Source: Banduia mediterranea (GTDB lineage Bacteria > Pseudomonadota > Gammaproteobacteria > Nevskiales > Nevskiaceae). From it: a DNA stretch of 64,000 nucleotides. The first letter of the stretch is position 1. Every line of letters begins with the position of its first letter. Position numbers and translations under genes: made by a program. The notes under the pieces are model-generated. The model worked only from the letters and a program-made list of their open reading frames with translations. It was not told the DNA's origin and searched no databases. Positions 17,346-25,740 of the stretch are shown piece by piece. The stretch lies in assembly GCF_031846245.1 (NCBI RefSeq), contig NZ_JAVRIC010000017.1, forward strand, positions 1 to 64,000, read 5' to 3'.

Positions 17346-18125
17346 TTAGCTGGGACAGGCCGCGTCCGCGGCGATCTCGTAGCCGAAACGGCGAATGCTG
17401 CGCTGCGCATTCTCGCTGCCGAGATAGCGTAGAAAGCCGATGGCCGCCGCGTTGTCGCGCCCGCGCTTCAGCAACACCGCATCCTGTGCCAGCGGCGTGT
17501 GCAGATCGTCCGGTACGGTCCAGCGGCTGCCGCCGGCTTCGTCACCCGCGGCGGCGAGCGAGGATGCAGCGACGAAGCCCAGTTCGGCATTGGCGGTGGC
17601 GACCATGTGGTAAGTCTGGCCGATGTCCATGCCCCGTACGAGCCTGGATTGCAGCTGGGTCCAGACCCCGAGTCTTGTCAGCACTTCGCGCGCCGCCGCA
17701 CCGTAGGGTGCAGTGTCTGGGTTGGCGATCGCGAGATGGCGCAGGGCGCTGTCGGTCAGCGCCGGTTTGGGATCGTCGCCGATGCGGTCGGCGTCGCGGC
17801 TCCACAGCACCAACCGGCCGACGGCGTAGGTGCAGCGTGTTTCGCGTACCGCCAGCTCTTCGTCGATCAGCCGCTGCGGGCGCGCCTGATCTGCGGCGAT
17901 CAACAAGTCGAACGGGGCACCTTGTGTGATCAGCGTGTACAGGCTGCCGGTGGATCCGCTGGACACGCGCAGGCTGTGGCCGGTCTGCTGTTCGAACGCC
18001 TCGACCAACTGTTCCACGGGCGCCGCGAAATTGGCCGCCACCGCGATCGTGGCGTCTGCGGCCTGTGCGGCGAAGCCCGGCAGCGTCAGCATCAGCCAGG
18101 CCGATGCTCGCAGCCGAGACTTCAT
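17346..18125 (-). CDS. modA: Molybdate-binding periplasmic protein
   Basis: A 259-residue solute-binding protein that delivers molybdate to ModBC. It has a signal peptide ending GFAAQA and mature start ADATIAVAANFAAPVEQL. Oxyanion-binding segments are SSGSTGSLYTLITQGAPFDL and NPDTAPYGAAAREVL, with the MDIGQTY region later. The start at ATG 18125 gives an ATGA overlap with moaCB; an ATG 36 bp upstream would spoil the signal peptide. Confidence 0.95.
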   Translation of the reverse strand: MKSRLRASAWLMLTLPGFAAQAADATIAVAANFAAPVEQLVEAFEQQTGHSLRVSSGSTGSLYTLITQGAPFDLLIAADQARPQRLIDEELAVRETRCTYAVGRLVLWSRDADRIGDDPKPALTDSALRHLAIANPDTAPYGAAAREVLTRLGVWTQLQSRLVRGMDIGQTYHMVATANAELGFVAASSLAAAGDEAGGSRWTVPDDLHTPLAQDAVLLKRGRDNAAAIGFLRYLGSENAQRSIRRFGYEIAADAACPS

Positions 18126-19060
18126 TCGTAGCCGCCCTCGTGCGGTCTTGCGATGCGGCACACCTCGATCAAATGAACCAGCCCCGGCAACACCGCCGCC
18201 AGGGTTTCCTCGGCGCCCTTGCGCGAGCCGGGAAAGGTGGCGACGAAGGTGCTGCCCGACAGGCCGGCAATGCCGCGCGACAGCATGGCGTAGGGCGTGC
18301 GGGCCTGACCGAAGGCGCGCGCCGTCTCCATGAAGCCGGGCAGTTCGGTTGTGAGTAGCGGCTGGACCGCTTCCACGGTCTTGTCGCGTGGGCCCAAGCC
18401 GGTGCCGCCGACGGTGACCACGAAGTCCGCCTTGTTCTCGATCCAGGCCTGCACCCAGGCGCGAATCTGCTCGGGCTCGTCCGGCGCGATGTCGTAGGCG
18501 ACGATGTCGAAGCCGGCCTCGGCCAGCCGGTCGCGTACCGAAGCACCGGCGGTGTCCGGCTTCCTGCCGGCGGCGACGGTGTCCGACAGCACCAGCACCG
18601 CGGCTCGCGCACCACCCAGAGCATCCTTGAGCGCACGCTTGAAATGCGACTTCCCGCCTTTCTTCTGGAGCAGGCGGATATTGCCGATCTTCATCGCCTC
18701 GGCCGGTGCGTAGGCCTTGAGCATGTCGTAGACCGTGAGCGCAGCGATGGAGACGGCGGTGAGCGCTTCCATTTCCACGCCGGTCGCGGCGATTGTCTGT
18801 ACCTCTGCCGCCAATTCGATGCCGTCGTCCACGACCTGCGCCTCCATTTCGGTCTTGAGCACGCCGATCGGATGGCAGTGCGGCAACAGGTCCGGCGTGC
18901 GCTTGACCGCCATCATCCCGGCCAGCTTGGCGGCGCCGCAGACGTCGCCTTTCTCGACCTCGCCGCTGCGCACCACGGCGATCGTCTCAGGCGGCAATCG
19001 CACGTAGCCGGCGGCACGGGCGCTGCGCAGGGTGGTCGGCTTCAGGGTGATGTCACGCAT
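18122..19060 (-). CDS. moaCB: MoaC-MoaB fusion, molybdopterin biosynthesis
   Basis: A 312-residue bifunctional protein. Residues about 1-150 are MoaC, which with MoaA makes cyclic pyranopterin monophosphate: LLPHCHPIGVL and ATGVEMEALTAVSIAALTVYDM hold the catalytic residues. Residues about 155-312 are a MoaB/MogA-type adenylyltransferase domain with VVTVGGTGLGPRDKT and SRGIAGLSGSTFVATFPGS. The fusion joins two non-consecutive pathway steps and is known from some bacteria. The ATG at 19060 overlaps the moaE end by 8 bp. Confidence 0.93.
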   Translation of the reverse strand: MRDITLKPTTLRSARAAGYVRLPPETIAVVRSGEVEKGDVCGAAKLAGMMAVKRTPDLLPHCHPIGVLKTEMEAQVVDDGIELAAEVQTIAATGVEMEALTAVSIAALTVYDMLKAYAPAEAMKIGNIRLLQKKGGKSHFKRALKDALGGARAAVLVLSDTVAAGRKPDTAGASVRDRLAEAGFDIVAYDIAPDEPEQIRAWVQAWIENKADFVVTVGGTGLGPRDKTVEAVQPLLTTELPGFMETARAFGQARTPYAMLSRGIAGLSGSTFVATFPGSRKGAEETLAAVLPGLVHLIEVCRIARPHEGGYE

Positions 19061-19559
19061 GCGTGTGCTCGTGTTCGTGGGAATGATCGTGCGCGTCCGC
19101 TTCGCCGTCCGGGGCGATGCAGCAGCCGGTGACGAAGGCGCTGCTGCCGTCTGCGTAGAACTCCTCCTTCCAGATCGGCGCGCGGTGCTTGGTGGCATCG
19201 ACCGCATGGCGCAGCGCGGCGAAGGCTTCGGCCCGGTGCGGCGAACGCACCACCACCAGGATCGCGTTCTGGCCGACGCCAAGCTCGCCGATGCGGTGCT
19301 GGATGCGACACACCGGTACGCCGAAACGCTCGCGCGTTTCGGCCTCGATGCCGGCGATCAGCTTTTCGCACAGTGCCGCATGCGCGGTGTAGACCAGGTG
19401 CGTCACCGGCTTGCCTTCGTGATGATTGCGCACGGTGCCGGCGAAGATCGCCAGCGCGCCACAATCGTCACGCTCGGTATCGGCCAGCATCGCGTCCAGC
19501 GACAGCGGCGTGCTGCGGATGTGGTGTTCGGTCGGGGTATCGGGACGTGGCGAATCCAT
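19053..19559 (-). CDS. moaE: Molybdopterin synthase catalytic subunit with His tail
   Basis: MoaE transfers sulfur from the MoaD thiocarboxylate to form molybdopterin. The 168 residues include GALAIFAGTVRNHHEG, the CRIQHRIGELGVG segment, SPHRAEAF and the catalytic lysine stretch APIWKEEFYADG. After CCIAPDGEADA the protein ends in an unusual histidine-rich tail (HDHSHEHEHTHA) that standard MoaE lacks. The tail may bind metal and its role is unknown. It starts 2 bp after moaD ends. Confidence 0.95.
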   Translation of the reverse strand: MDSPRPDTPTEHHIRSTPLSLDAMLADTERDDCGALAIFAGTVRNHHEGKPVTHLVYTAHAALCEKLIAGIEAETRERFGVPVCRIQHRIGELGVGQNAILVVVRSPHRAEAFAALRHAVDATKHRAPIWKEEFYADGSSAFVTGCCIAPDGEADAHDHSHEHEHTHA

Positions 19560-19561
19560 CT

Positions 19562-19804
19562 TCAGCCTCCGGAGACGGGTGGCAACACAGCGAGCGTATC
19601 GCCGTTCTTCAGAGCATGGCTGCGCGGCACCAGATCGTCACCGATCGCGAAGGCGCAGCGCTTGAGTTCGCGCGCCAGCTCGGCGGAGCCGGCGATCACC
19701 GCGGCAGCGTCGGCAACGGTTGCCGACTCGGGCAGCGCGAGTTCCCGGCGCTCGGTGCCGGCAAGGCGGGCGGCGACGCCCCAGAACTGGATTTGGATGT
19801 TCAT
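19562..19804 (-). CDS. moaD: Molybdopterin synthase sulfur carrier subunit
   Basis: An 80-residue ubiquitin-fold protein ending in the Gly-Gly (LPPVSGG) that becomes a thiocarboxylate and enters the MoaE active site. The N-terminus MNIQIQFWGVAARLAG is typical. I use the ATG at 19804; the open frame upstream runs through a non-coding gap. It is adjacent to moaE, its partner, with a 2-bp gap. Confidence 0.93.
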   Translation of the reverse strand: MNIQIQFWGVAARLAGTERRELALPESATVADAAAVIAGSAELARELKRCAFAIGDDLVPRSHALKNGDTLAVLPPVSGG

Positions 19805-19869
19805 GTCGATGGGTTCGCGCGTTTGTGTCTGGCCACACGGTGGGGACGCTTCGCTTTGCTGACGCGACG

Positions 19870-19900
19870 GTCTCCCTTCTCCCGGAGGGAGAGGGAGAAA
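19870..19900. repeat. Hairpin in the moaA-moaD gap
   Basis: CTCCCTTCTCCC pairs with GGGAGAGGGAG around a GGA loop with one bulged base. It occupies the only long gap (133 bp) in the molybdenum operon, apart from the repeat at its end. It could stabilise or terminate part of the transcript and so set the ratio of the moaA and moaDE products; that role is inference. Confidence 0.5.
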
Positions 19901-19937
19901 AACCGGGTCACCGAGCTTGCTGCATCGGTAGACACGC

Positions 19938-20945
19938 CTAGCCTCCAAGATGGTGCATCGTGATCGGCCGCTCCACATAGCCCGGCTTCTCCGCGTATCC
20001 GGCTTCCTTGTTCCACACATGCCCGCGAATCGAGGCCAGCATGGCGGCGGCGTCGGCACCGGCGCGCAGCGGTTCGCGCAGGTCCAGCGCGGTGGGCGAA
20101 AACAGGCAGTTGTAGAGGCCGCCGGTGCTGCTCAGGCGCACCCGGTCGCAGCTGGTGCAGAACGGGTTGGTGACGGTGGAGATGATGCCGATGCTGTGGC
20201 GATCGTCCAACCGGTAGTAGGTGGCCGGTTCGTTGGTTCTCGGCAGGCGTTCGATGTGGTGTTGCCGGGCCAGGCGTTCCAGGATTTCGGCTTCGCCGAT
20301 GACGCGCTCTGCGCGCCAGTCGCCGCGACCGTCCAGGGGCATGAATTCGATGAAGCGCAGCGGCAGGTCCTGTTCCATCGCCCAGCGCGCCAGCGGCAGC
20401 AATTCGTCGTCGTTGTAGTCGCGGATCGCCACGCAGTTGAGCTTGACCGGAATGCCGGCCGCGCGCGCGGCGTCGATGCCGGCCAGCACCGGGCCGATGT
20501 CGGCGCGCGTCAGTTCGCGGAACCGATCCGCGCGAATCGCGTCGATGCTGATGTTGAGATCGTCCAGCCCGGCGTCGGCCAGCGGCTGCGCCAGCTGCAC
20601 CAGTCGCGAGGCGTTGCTGGTCATGGCGATGCGTTCCAGGCCTTCGGTGCGCAGGGTATCGAAGTCCGCGACCAGCTCGACCACATCCTTGCGCAGCAGC
20701 GGTTCGCCACCGGTCAGACGCAGTTCGCGCATACCCAGTTCGGTCACGAACAGGCGCACCAGTTGCAGCATTTCCGCGCGGTCCAGAATCTCCGGTTTCG
20801 GCAGCCATTTCGGATGCTCGGGCATGCAGTAATGGCAGCGGAAATTGCAGCGGTCGGTCAGCGACAGGCGCAGCTTGCGCTTGATGCGTCCGCGCGCGTC
20901 GGCGAGCTGCGGATGCAGGGCATTGACGGGCAGCGGCGCGTTCAC
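19938..20945 (-). CDS. moaA: GTP 3',8-cyclase MoaA
   Basis: A radical SAM enzyme that starts Moco synthesis from GTP. The 335 residues show the N-terminal cluster CNFRCHYC (Cys33, 37, 40), the GGEPLLRK SAM-binding motif, and the C-terminal cluster NPFCTSCDRVRLSSTGGLYNCLF. The C-terminus is the GG dipeptide needed for activity. A GTG start at 20945 is preferred because it gives a GTGA overlap with the mobA stop; no good ATG exists before the conserved domain. Confidence 0.95.
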   Translation of the reverse strand: MNAPLPVNALHPQLADARGRIKRKLRLSLTDRCNFRCHYCMPEHPKWLPKPEILDRAEMLQLVRLFVTELGMRELRLTGGEPLLRKDVVELVADFDTLRTEGLERIAMTSNASRLVQLAQPLADAGLDDLNISIDAIRADRFRELTRADIGPVLAGIDAARAAGIPVKLNCVAIRDYNDDELLPLARWAMEQDLPLRFIEFMPLDGRGDWRAERVIGEAEILERLARQHHIERLPRTNEPATYYRLDDRHSIGIISTVTNPFCTSCDRVRLSSTGGLYNCLFSPTALDLREPLRAGADAAAMLASIRGHVWNKEAGYAEKPGYVERPITMHHLGG

Positions 20946-21580
20946 GCCGCCTCCAGCGCTTGTGGTGTATTCAGATTGCGCAGGCCGCAGTCCGAAAAGT
21001 CCGCGCGTGCGGCGTTGTTGCGCTGCAGGAATCCGCGCACGGAGCGATCGTTGCGGGTGGCGGCTTCGTTGAGCGAGGCAATCAGCGCGCGCTCGAAGAC
21101 GCACAGCGGATACAGCGCATCGCCGCACACGGCATAGGCCGCAGCGACGCGTGCGTCCCGTGCGGCGCCGATCAGCCGGGAGACCAGGTTCGGCGGCAGT
21201 TGCGGCACGTCGCAGGGCGCGCAGACGATCCAGCGGGTATCGGCGGCGCCGGCGACCGCGAGCATGCCGGCGAGGGGACCCTGATAGTCGCCGTCACCCT
21301 CGTCGCTGACGACCGTGAACCCGTAGGCGCGGTAGCGTTCGAGGTTGCGGTTGGCGCTGATCAGCAGCGTTGCCACCTGCGGCGCCAGAACTGCGGCGAC
21401 CTGCTCCGCCAGGGGGCGGCCACGCCACAGGATCAGGCCCTTGTCGCGGCCGCCCACGCGCAGGCCGCGACCGCCGGCAAGGACGGCGCCGGTCACGGAT
21501 TCGCGGAGGGTCGGGTCGATGTTCAAGGCTCGGCGTTCGAGGTCTGGTTTTGGAAAGCGTGCGTGATTCGTTGTTCCCAA
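20942..21580 (-). CDS. mobA: Molybdenum cofactor guanylyltransferase
   Basis: MobA attaches GMP to Mo-molybdopterin to give the guanine dinucleotide cofactor of the DMSO-reductase family. The nucleotide-binding motif AVLAGGRGLRVGGRDKGL, the GPLAGMLAV segment and CAPCDVPQLP are visible. No ATG is available: TTG at 21580 (212 residues) or TTG at 21526 (194 residues, the usual size) are the candidates, and the second is free of the putative ModE operator. It heads the nine-gene operon divergent from the ModE-like gene. Confidence 0.9.
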   Translation of the reverse strand: MGTTNHARFPKPDLERRALNIDPTLRESVTGAVLAGGRGLRVGGRDKGLILWRGRPLAEQVAAVLAPQVATLLISANRNLERYRAYGFTVVSDEGDGDYQGPLAGMLAVAGAADTRWIVCAPCDVPQLPPNLVSRLIGAARDARVAAAYAVCGDALYPLCVFERALIASLNEAATRNDRSVRGFLQRNNAARADFSDCGLRNLNTPQALEAA

Positions 21581-21592
21581 GTATATATAACG
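21569..21592. promoter_or_regulatory. Candidate ModE box between mobA and modE
   Basis: On the minus strand this reads CGTTATAT, an 8-bp spacer, then GAACAACG. The known ModE operator, as I recall it from the E. coli modA promoter, is CGTTATAT-N8-AYATAACG; the first arm matches fully and the second 5 of 8. It lies between the divergent regulator and biosynthesis genes, where an autoregulated operator is expected. The alternating TATATATA may also supply a -10 element. Confidence 0.5.
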
Positions 21593-21618
21593 CCTGTTCC
21601 GCCCGTGCAGAAAATCCG

Positions 21619-21990
21619 ATGTCCGGTTCCCAGTTCTCCATACGCTCCAACTTCTGGCTGATGGTCGGCGACAAGAGTCTGGCCGGGCGCGGGCGCATCG
21701 AGTTGTTGGAGCGCATCGCCGAAACCGGCTCCATCCGTCAGGCGGCGATGGCCATGCGCATGAGCTACCGAGCGGCCTGGGATGCCGTCGATGCCATGAA
21801 CCAGCGGGCGGCCGCGCCGGTGGTCTCTCGCGCCACCGGAGGGCGTGGCGGCGGCGGCGCGGTATTGACCGAAGCCGGAGTGCGTCTGGTGAATCTGTTC
21901 CGCTCGGTGGAGGCCGAGCACGCGCGCAGCGTGGAGCAGATCAACGAACGTCTGGCGGGCCTCTACGACCAGGTGTGTGGCTCAGCGTGA
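21619..21990 (+). CDS. ModE-like winged-helix regulator without Mop domain
   Basis: A 123-residue protein matching only the N-terminal DNA-binding half of ModE. The sequence GRGRIELLERIAETGSIRQAAMAMRMSYRAAWDAVDAMN is the helix-turn-helix, and VVSRATGGRGGGGAVLTEAG is the wing. The tandem Mop domains that bind molybdate in E. coli ModE (262 residues) are absent. It is divergent from the molybdenum operon. Short ModE-like proteins are known, but how they sense molybdate is unclear. Confidence 0.85.
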   Translation: MSGSQFSIRSNFWLMVGDKSLAGRGRIELLERIAETGSIRQAAMAMRMSYRAAWDAVDAMNQRAAAPVVSRATGGRGGGGAVLTEAGVRLVNLFRSVEAEHARSVEQINERLAGLYDQVCGSA

Positions 21991-22563
21991 GCGCCAGTCG
22001 CGCGGTGTGTCGATATCGCGCAGCAGATCATCCGGCGCGGCGATTTCGCGCACGCTGTCGAGCCGTTCGAGCAGGCCGCGCGCGCCGCGGTCGCCCCGCA
22101 GCGCCGCCAGCGGCGCGAACAGGCGGCGATGCAGCAAGACCGGATTGGCGCGCCGCCCGCCACTGACCGGCACCACCGCCGAATCGCCGGTTTGCCATGA
22201 AAAAATGAGGCGGTCGATATCGTGTGCGCGCAGTGCCGGCATGTCAGCCAGCACGATGACGGCGCCGTCGCGGTCGGCCGGCACGGCGGCGAGGCCGCGT
22301 TGCAGCGAACTCGCCATGCCGCTGGCATGGCGCCGGTTGAATACGAGCCGAAGCCGCACCCGCCAGGGCAGCATTGCCCGCCGCAGGGCGCGCTGCTGAT
22401 GGCCGGTGACGACGATCACCGGCGAGCCTTGCGAGCGCAGCGCAGCGGCGACCGGTGCGCCGACCAGCGGCCGCCCACGGTGAGGTTGCAGCAGCTTGTT
22501 GCGTGGCCCGAAGCGGCGTGAGCGACCGGCGGCTAGCACCACGACCGCGAAGCGCTCAGGCAC
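21982..22563 (-). CDS. mocA: Molybdenum cofactor cytidylyltransferase
   Basis: MocA adds CMP to Mo-molybdopterin, giving the MCD cofactor used by xanthine-oxidase-family enzymes. The 193-residue protein has the motif VVLAAGRSRRFGPRNKL, NRRHASGMASSL and VLADMPALRAHDI. Its end overlaps the modE-like gene by 9 bp tail to tail. It follows xdhC with an 8-bp overlap, so it is cotranscribed with the molybdoenzyme genes upstream, matching its role in maturing them. Confidence 0.93.
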   Translation of the reverse strand: MPERFAVVVLAAGRSRRFGPRNKLLQPHRGRPLVGAPVAAALRSQGSPVIVVTGHQQRALRRAMLPWRVRLRLVFNRRHASGMASSLQRGLAAVPADRDGAVIVLADMPALRAHDIDRLIFSWQTGDSAVVPVSGGRRANPVLLHRRLFAPLAALRGDRGARGLLERLDSVREIAAPDDLLRDIDTPRDWRSR

Positions 22564-23509
22564 GCGCGGCGACGATCTGCGCCAGGATCGACAGGGCGAT
22601 TTCCTGCGGCGTCGAACCGCCGATCGGCAGACCGGCCGGGGTGTGCAGACGTGCGAGCTGTTCGCGAGTTAGCCCGGCGTCGAGCAGGCGCTGCAGGCGC
22701 AGTTCGGACTTGCGCCGGCTACCGAGCGCACCGATGCAGAACGCCGGCGAATCCAGGGCGTGCATCAGCACGGCGTGGTCGGTATCGGCGTCGTGCGTCA
22801 ATGTATAGACCGTGCACCAGGTGTCGAGCTTCAGGTCGCCCAGCGCCTGTTCGATCGGGCGGCGGTCGTAGGCGAGCAGCCGAATGCCCTGCGGCGGCGC
22901 TTCGGGGCCGTTGGGCCGCAGCAGTACGATCTCGAAGCCGAAGGCATCGGCCAGTCGCGCCAAGGCCAGGCTGACGGGGTCGCCGCCGGCGATCACCAGC
23001 CGCGTGGTCGGCCGATGCTGTCGGGCGATCTCGCCTTTGCGCTGCCCGACGCTCCAGTCGGTGACCACCGTCAGCGGACGCCGCGCATCGCGCGTCTGGC
23101 GCCATCGCGCGACCTGCGCTGACGCATCGCGCAGCGTTCGCACCAGAATCCCGATGCGGCCGCCGCAGGCGAGCTGGATGTCCAGCACCGGGCTGCCGGC
23201 GCCGTAGTCGAGATAGCGCGGTTCGCCGTCGGCGAGCACGTCCAGAGCCTGCTGCGCCACTTCGGCCTCGACGCAACCGCCCGAGACGTAGCCGGCGCAT
23301 TCACCGAGATCATTGATCGCCATTTCGGAGCCCAGAGGGCGCGGCGAGGAGCCCTCGATCTCGACGAGCGTGGCCAGCGCGAAGCGGCGGCCGTCGGCGA
23401 GCCAGCGCTCCAGCGTCGGCAGCAGATCGTCGACCAGGCCGTACTCCGGCCAGTCCGGCCAGTCCGCCATGCGCGTGCCGGCCGGGATGCGCGGCGTCGT
23501 TTCGGGCAT
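22556..23509 (-). CDS. XdhC-family molybdoenzyme maturation factor
   Basis: XdhC-type proteins bind Moco, help sulfurate it and insert it into xanthine-oxidase-family enzymes. This 317-residue member has the N-terminal XdhC/CoxI segment (LATLVEIEGSSPRPLGSEMA, GYVSGGCVEAEVA) and the C-terminal Rossmann-like domain (RLVIAGGDPVSLALARLADA, GALGSRRKSELRLQRL, LPIGGSTPQEIALSILAQI). It overlaps the end of the large molybdoenzyme subunit and so probably serves that enzyme, not the xanthine dehydrogenase at 44 kb, which has its own XdhC. Confidence 0.9.
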   Translation of the reverse strand: MPETTPRIPAGTRMADWPDWPEYGLVDDLLPTLERWLADGRRFALATLVEIEGSSPRPLGSEMAINDLGECAGYVSGGCVEAEVAQQALDVLADGEPRYLDYGAGSPVLDIQLACGGRIGILVRTLRDASAQVARWRQTRDARRPLTVVTDWSVGQRKGEIARQHRPTTRLVIAGGDPVSLALARLADAFGFEIVLLRPNGPEAPPQGIRLLAYDRRPIEQALGDLKLDTWCTVYTLTHDADTDHAVLMHALDSPAFCIGALGSRRKSELRLQRLLDAGLTREQLARLHTPAGLPIGGSTPQEIALSILAQIVAARA

Positions 23510-25728
23510 CAGGCCTTGGTCAGCCCGGCGCGCGTGAATGGCAGTTGACGTACGCGTTTGCCGGTGAGCTTGTACACCGCATTGGCCACGGCCGGCGCCA
23601 ACGGCGGCACGCCGGGTTCACCGACGCCGGTGGGCTGCTCCTGCGACGGCACGATGTGCACCTCCACCTTCGGCATCTCGGGAATCCGCAATACTTTGTA
23701 ATCGTGGAAGTTGCTCTGTTTGGGCACACCGTTCTCGATCGTGATCTCGCCGTACAGCGCGGCGGCCAGGGCAAAGCCCGCGCCGCCTTCCATCTGCGCC
23801 GCAATCTGGTCGGGGTTGACCGGAACACCGCAGTCCACGGCGACGGTGAGGCGATGCACGCGCGGCAGGCCGTCCTTGCCGATCGAGACTTCGGCCACGT
23901 GCGCGACGTAGGAGTCGAACGAGAAATGCACGGCCACGCCGAGCGCGCGGCCGGCTTCGGGCTTGTTGCCCCAGCCGGACTTCTCGGCCGCCAGCTTGAG
24001 CACGCCGGCCATGCGCGGCGCTTCGTCGAGCAGCGCCAGGCGGAATTCCACAGGGTCGCGTCCGGCCTTTTCGGCCAGTTCGTCCATCAGGGTTTCCATG
24101 ACGAAACCGGTATGCGTGTTGCCGACCGAACGCCACCACAGCGGACGCACCGCCTGCTTCGGCGAATGCATGGTCACCGAGAACGCCGGAATTGCGTAGG
24201 GCGTGGGTTCGATCCCTTCGCTGGTCGATTCGTCCACGCCGTTTTTGACGTTGCCGGCCATGATGTCCGTGGCGCCCATGATCGACTGGCCGACGATGCT
24301 GTGCTGCCACGCGGTGATGGCGCCTTCACCGTCGAGACCGATCTTCGCCTTGTGGACGTACAGCGGGCGGTAGAGGCCGCCCTGCATGTCATCCTCGCGA
24401 CTCCACTGCACCCGAATCGGCACTTCGCTCCCGCTCTTCTGTTTCATCGCCTTGGCGACGTTGACGGCTTCCACCGTGAAGTCGGCCCAGGCATTGGCGC
24501 GCCTGCCGAAGCTGCCGCCCGAGATCAGGGGATTGAGTGAAACTTGTTCGGGCTTGAGCCCGGCGGCCCCGGCCGCCTTGGGAAGGTCTATCGACGGGAA
24601 TTGGTGGCCGCCCCAGGTTTCCAGCTTCCCGTCGTGCAGCCAGGCCACGCAATTCATCGGCTCCATTGAGGCGTGTGCGAGGTATGGCAGGCGGTACACC
24701 GCATCGAGAGTGATCTTGGCACCGTCGAGTCCGCTCTGGGTCTTGTCCGAGGCCACGACGACGGCGCCGGCCTGGTCGGTCATCGCTTCGTATTCCTCGT
24801 AGAGCGCCTCGCTCGACGCCGGGCCGGCGCCGCTGCGGTCCCATTCCAGCTTCAGCAGCTTGCGTGCCTTCAGGGCTGGCCACATCGACTTTGCGACCAC
24901 CGCCACGCCTTCGGGAACCTTCACGACATCGACGACACCGCTGAGCTTGAGCGCCTCGGCTGCGTCGAAGGACTTGAGGCTGGCACCGAATGCCGGTGGT
25001 CGCGCGATCACCGCCGTCAGCAGACCGGGGAGTTTCACGTCGATCGTGTAGGTCGCCGTGCCGTTGCACTTGGCCGGGGAATCCAGACGATGCGTATTGC
25101 GCTTGCCGACGTAGACGAACTTCGACGGGTCCTTGAGCGGTGCGTTCTTCGGCGGCTGCAGCGTCGCCGCATCCTCGGCCAGCTCGCCGAATGTGGCGGA
25201 GTTGCCGCCGCCCGACACCACGCCCTTGCTCACCGAGATCTGCTTCGCCGGAACCCCCCAGCGCCTGGCTGCGGCCTCCACCAGCATCGCCCGCGCGGTG
25301 GCGCCGGCATGACGCATCTGCATCCAGGAATTGGCGATCGCGGTCGAGCCGCCGGTGCCCTGCATGCCCCCCATGTTGAGGTTGCCGTAGAGCTTGGCAT
25401 TGGCGGGAGCGTACTCCGCTTGGACGCGGGCGAGATCGGCGTCGAGTTCCTCGGCGAGAATCGTGGTCAGGCCCGTGGTCACGCCCTGGCCCATCTCGTG
25501 ATGCTTGACGACCAGCGTCACCGTGTCGTCGGGCGCGATGCGCACAAAGGCGTTCGGCGCGAATTGAGTGTCGGCCGTTTGCGCCGCGCGTGCGCGGCCG
25601 GGCGATGCGAGATAAACGCCCATGACCAGTCCGACGGCACCGGTGGACTTGAGAAAACTGCGCCGGTCGAGCCCGCCACCGAGCATGTGGAGTTCGCGAG
25701 CCAGGGTATTGGAGTCCAGAAATTTCAT
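23509..25728 (-). CDS. Exported molybdoenzyme large subunit (IorB-like)
   Basis: A 739-residue molybdopterin-binding subunit of the xanthine oxidase family, closest in architecture to isoquinoline 1-oxidoreductase beta and related periplasmic aldehyde oxidoreductases. A twin-arginine signal (DRRSFLKSTGAVGLVMG) and cleavage region SPGRARA predict Tat export with folded cofactor. Moco-binding stretches include GGSFGRRANAWADF and GMGQGVTTG-like HEMGQGVTTGLTTI. The active-site glutamate probably lies in TGVGEPGVPPLAPAVANA near the C-terminus. The substrate is unknown. It is in an operon with the 2Fe-2S subunit, XdhC and MocA. Confidence 0.88.
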   Translation of the reverse strand: MKFLDSNTLARELHMLGGGLDRRSFLKSTGAVGLVMGVYLASPGRARAAQTADTQFAPNAFVRIAPDDTVTLVVKHHEMGQGVTTGLTTILAEELDADLARVQAEYAPANAKLYGNLNMGGMQGTGGSTAIANSWMQMRHAGATARAMLVEAAARRWGVPAKQISVSKGVVSGGGNSATFGELAEDAATLQPPKNAPLKDPSKFVYVGKRNTHRLDSPAKCNGTATYTIDVKLPGLLTAVIARPPAFGASLKSFDAAEALKLSGVVDVVKVPEGVAVVAKSMWPALKARKLLKLEWDRSGAGPASSEALYEEYEAMTDQAGAVVVASDKTQSGLDGAKITLDAVYRLPYLAHASMEPMNCVAWLHDGKLETWGGHQFPSIDLPKAAGAAGLKPEQVSLNPLISGGSFGRRANAWADFTVEAVNVAKAMKQKSGSEVPIRVQWSREDDMQGGLYRPLYVHKAKIGLDGEGAITAWQHSIVGQSIMGATDIMAGNVKNGVDESTSEGIEPTPYAIPAFSVTMHSPKQAVRPLWWRSVGNTHTGFVMETLMDELAEKAGRDPVEFRLALLDEAPRMAGVLKLAAEKSGWGNKPEAGRALGVAVHFSFDSYVAHVAEVSIGKDGLPRVHRLTVAVDCGVPVNPDQIAAQMEGGAGFALAAALYGEITIENGVPKQSNFHDYKVLRIPEMPKVEVHIVPSQEQPTGVGEPGVPPLAPAVANAVYKLTGKRVRQLPFTRAGLTKA

Positions 25729-25740
25729 GGCGCGTCGTCC

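Noticed and set aside
19805-19937. Possible Moco RNA motif in the moaA-moaD gap
   Set aside because: The gap holds only a simple C/G-rich hairpin, it is inside the operon, and the usual position would be before the first gene.
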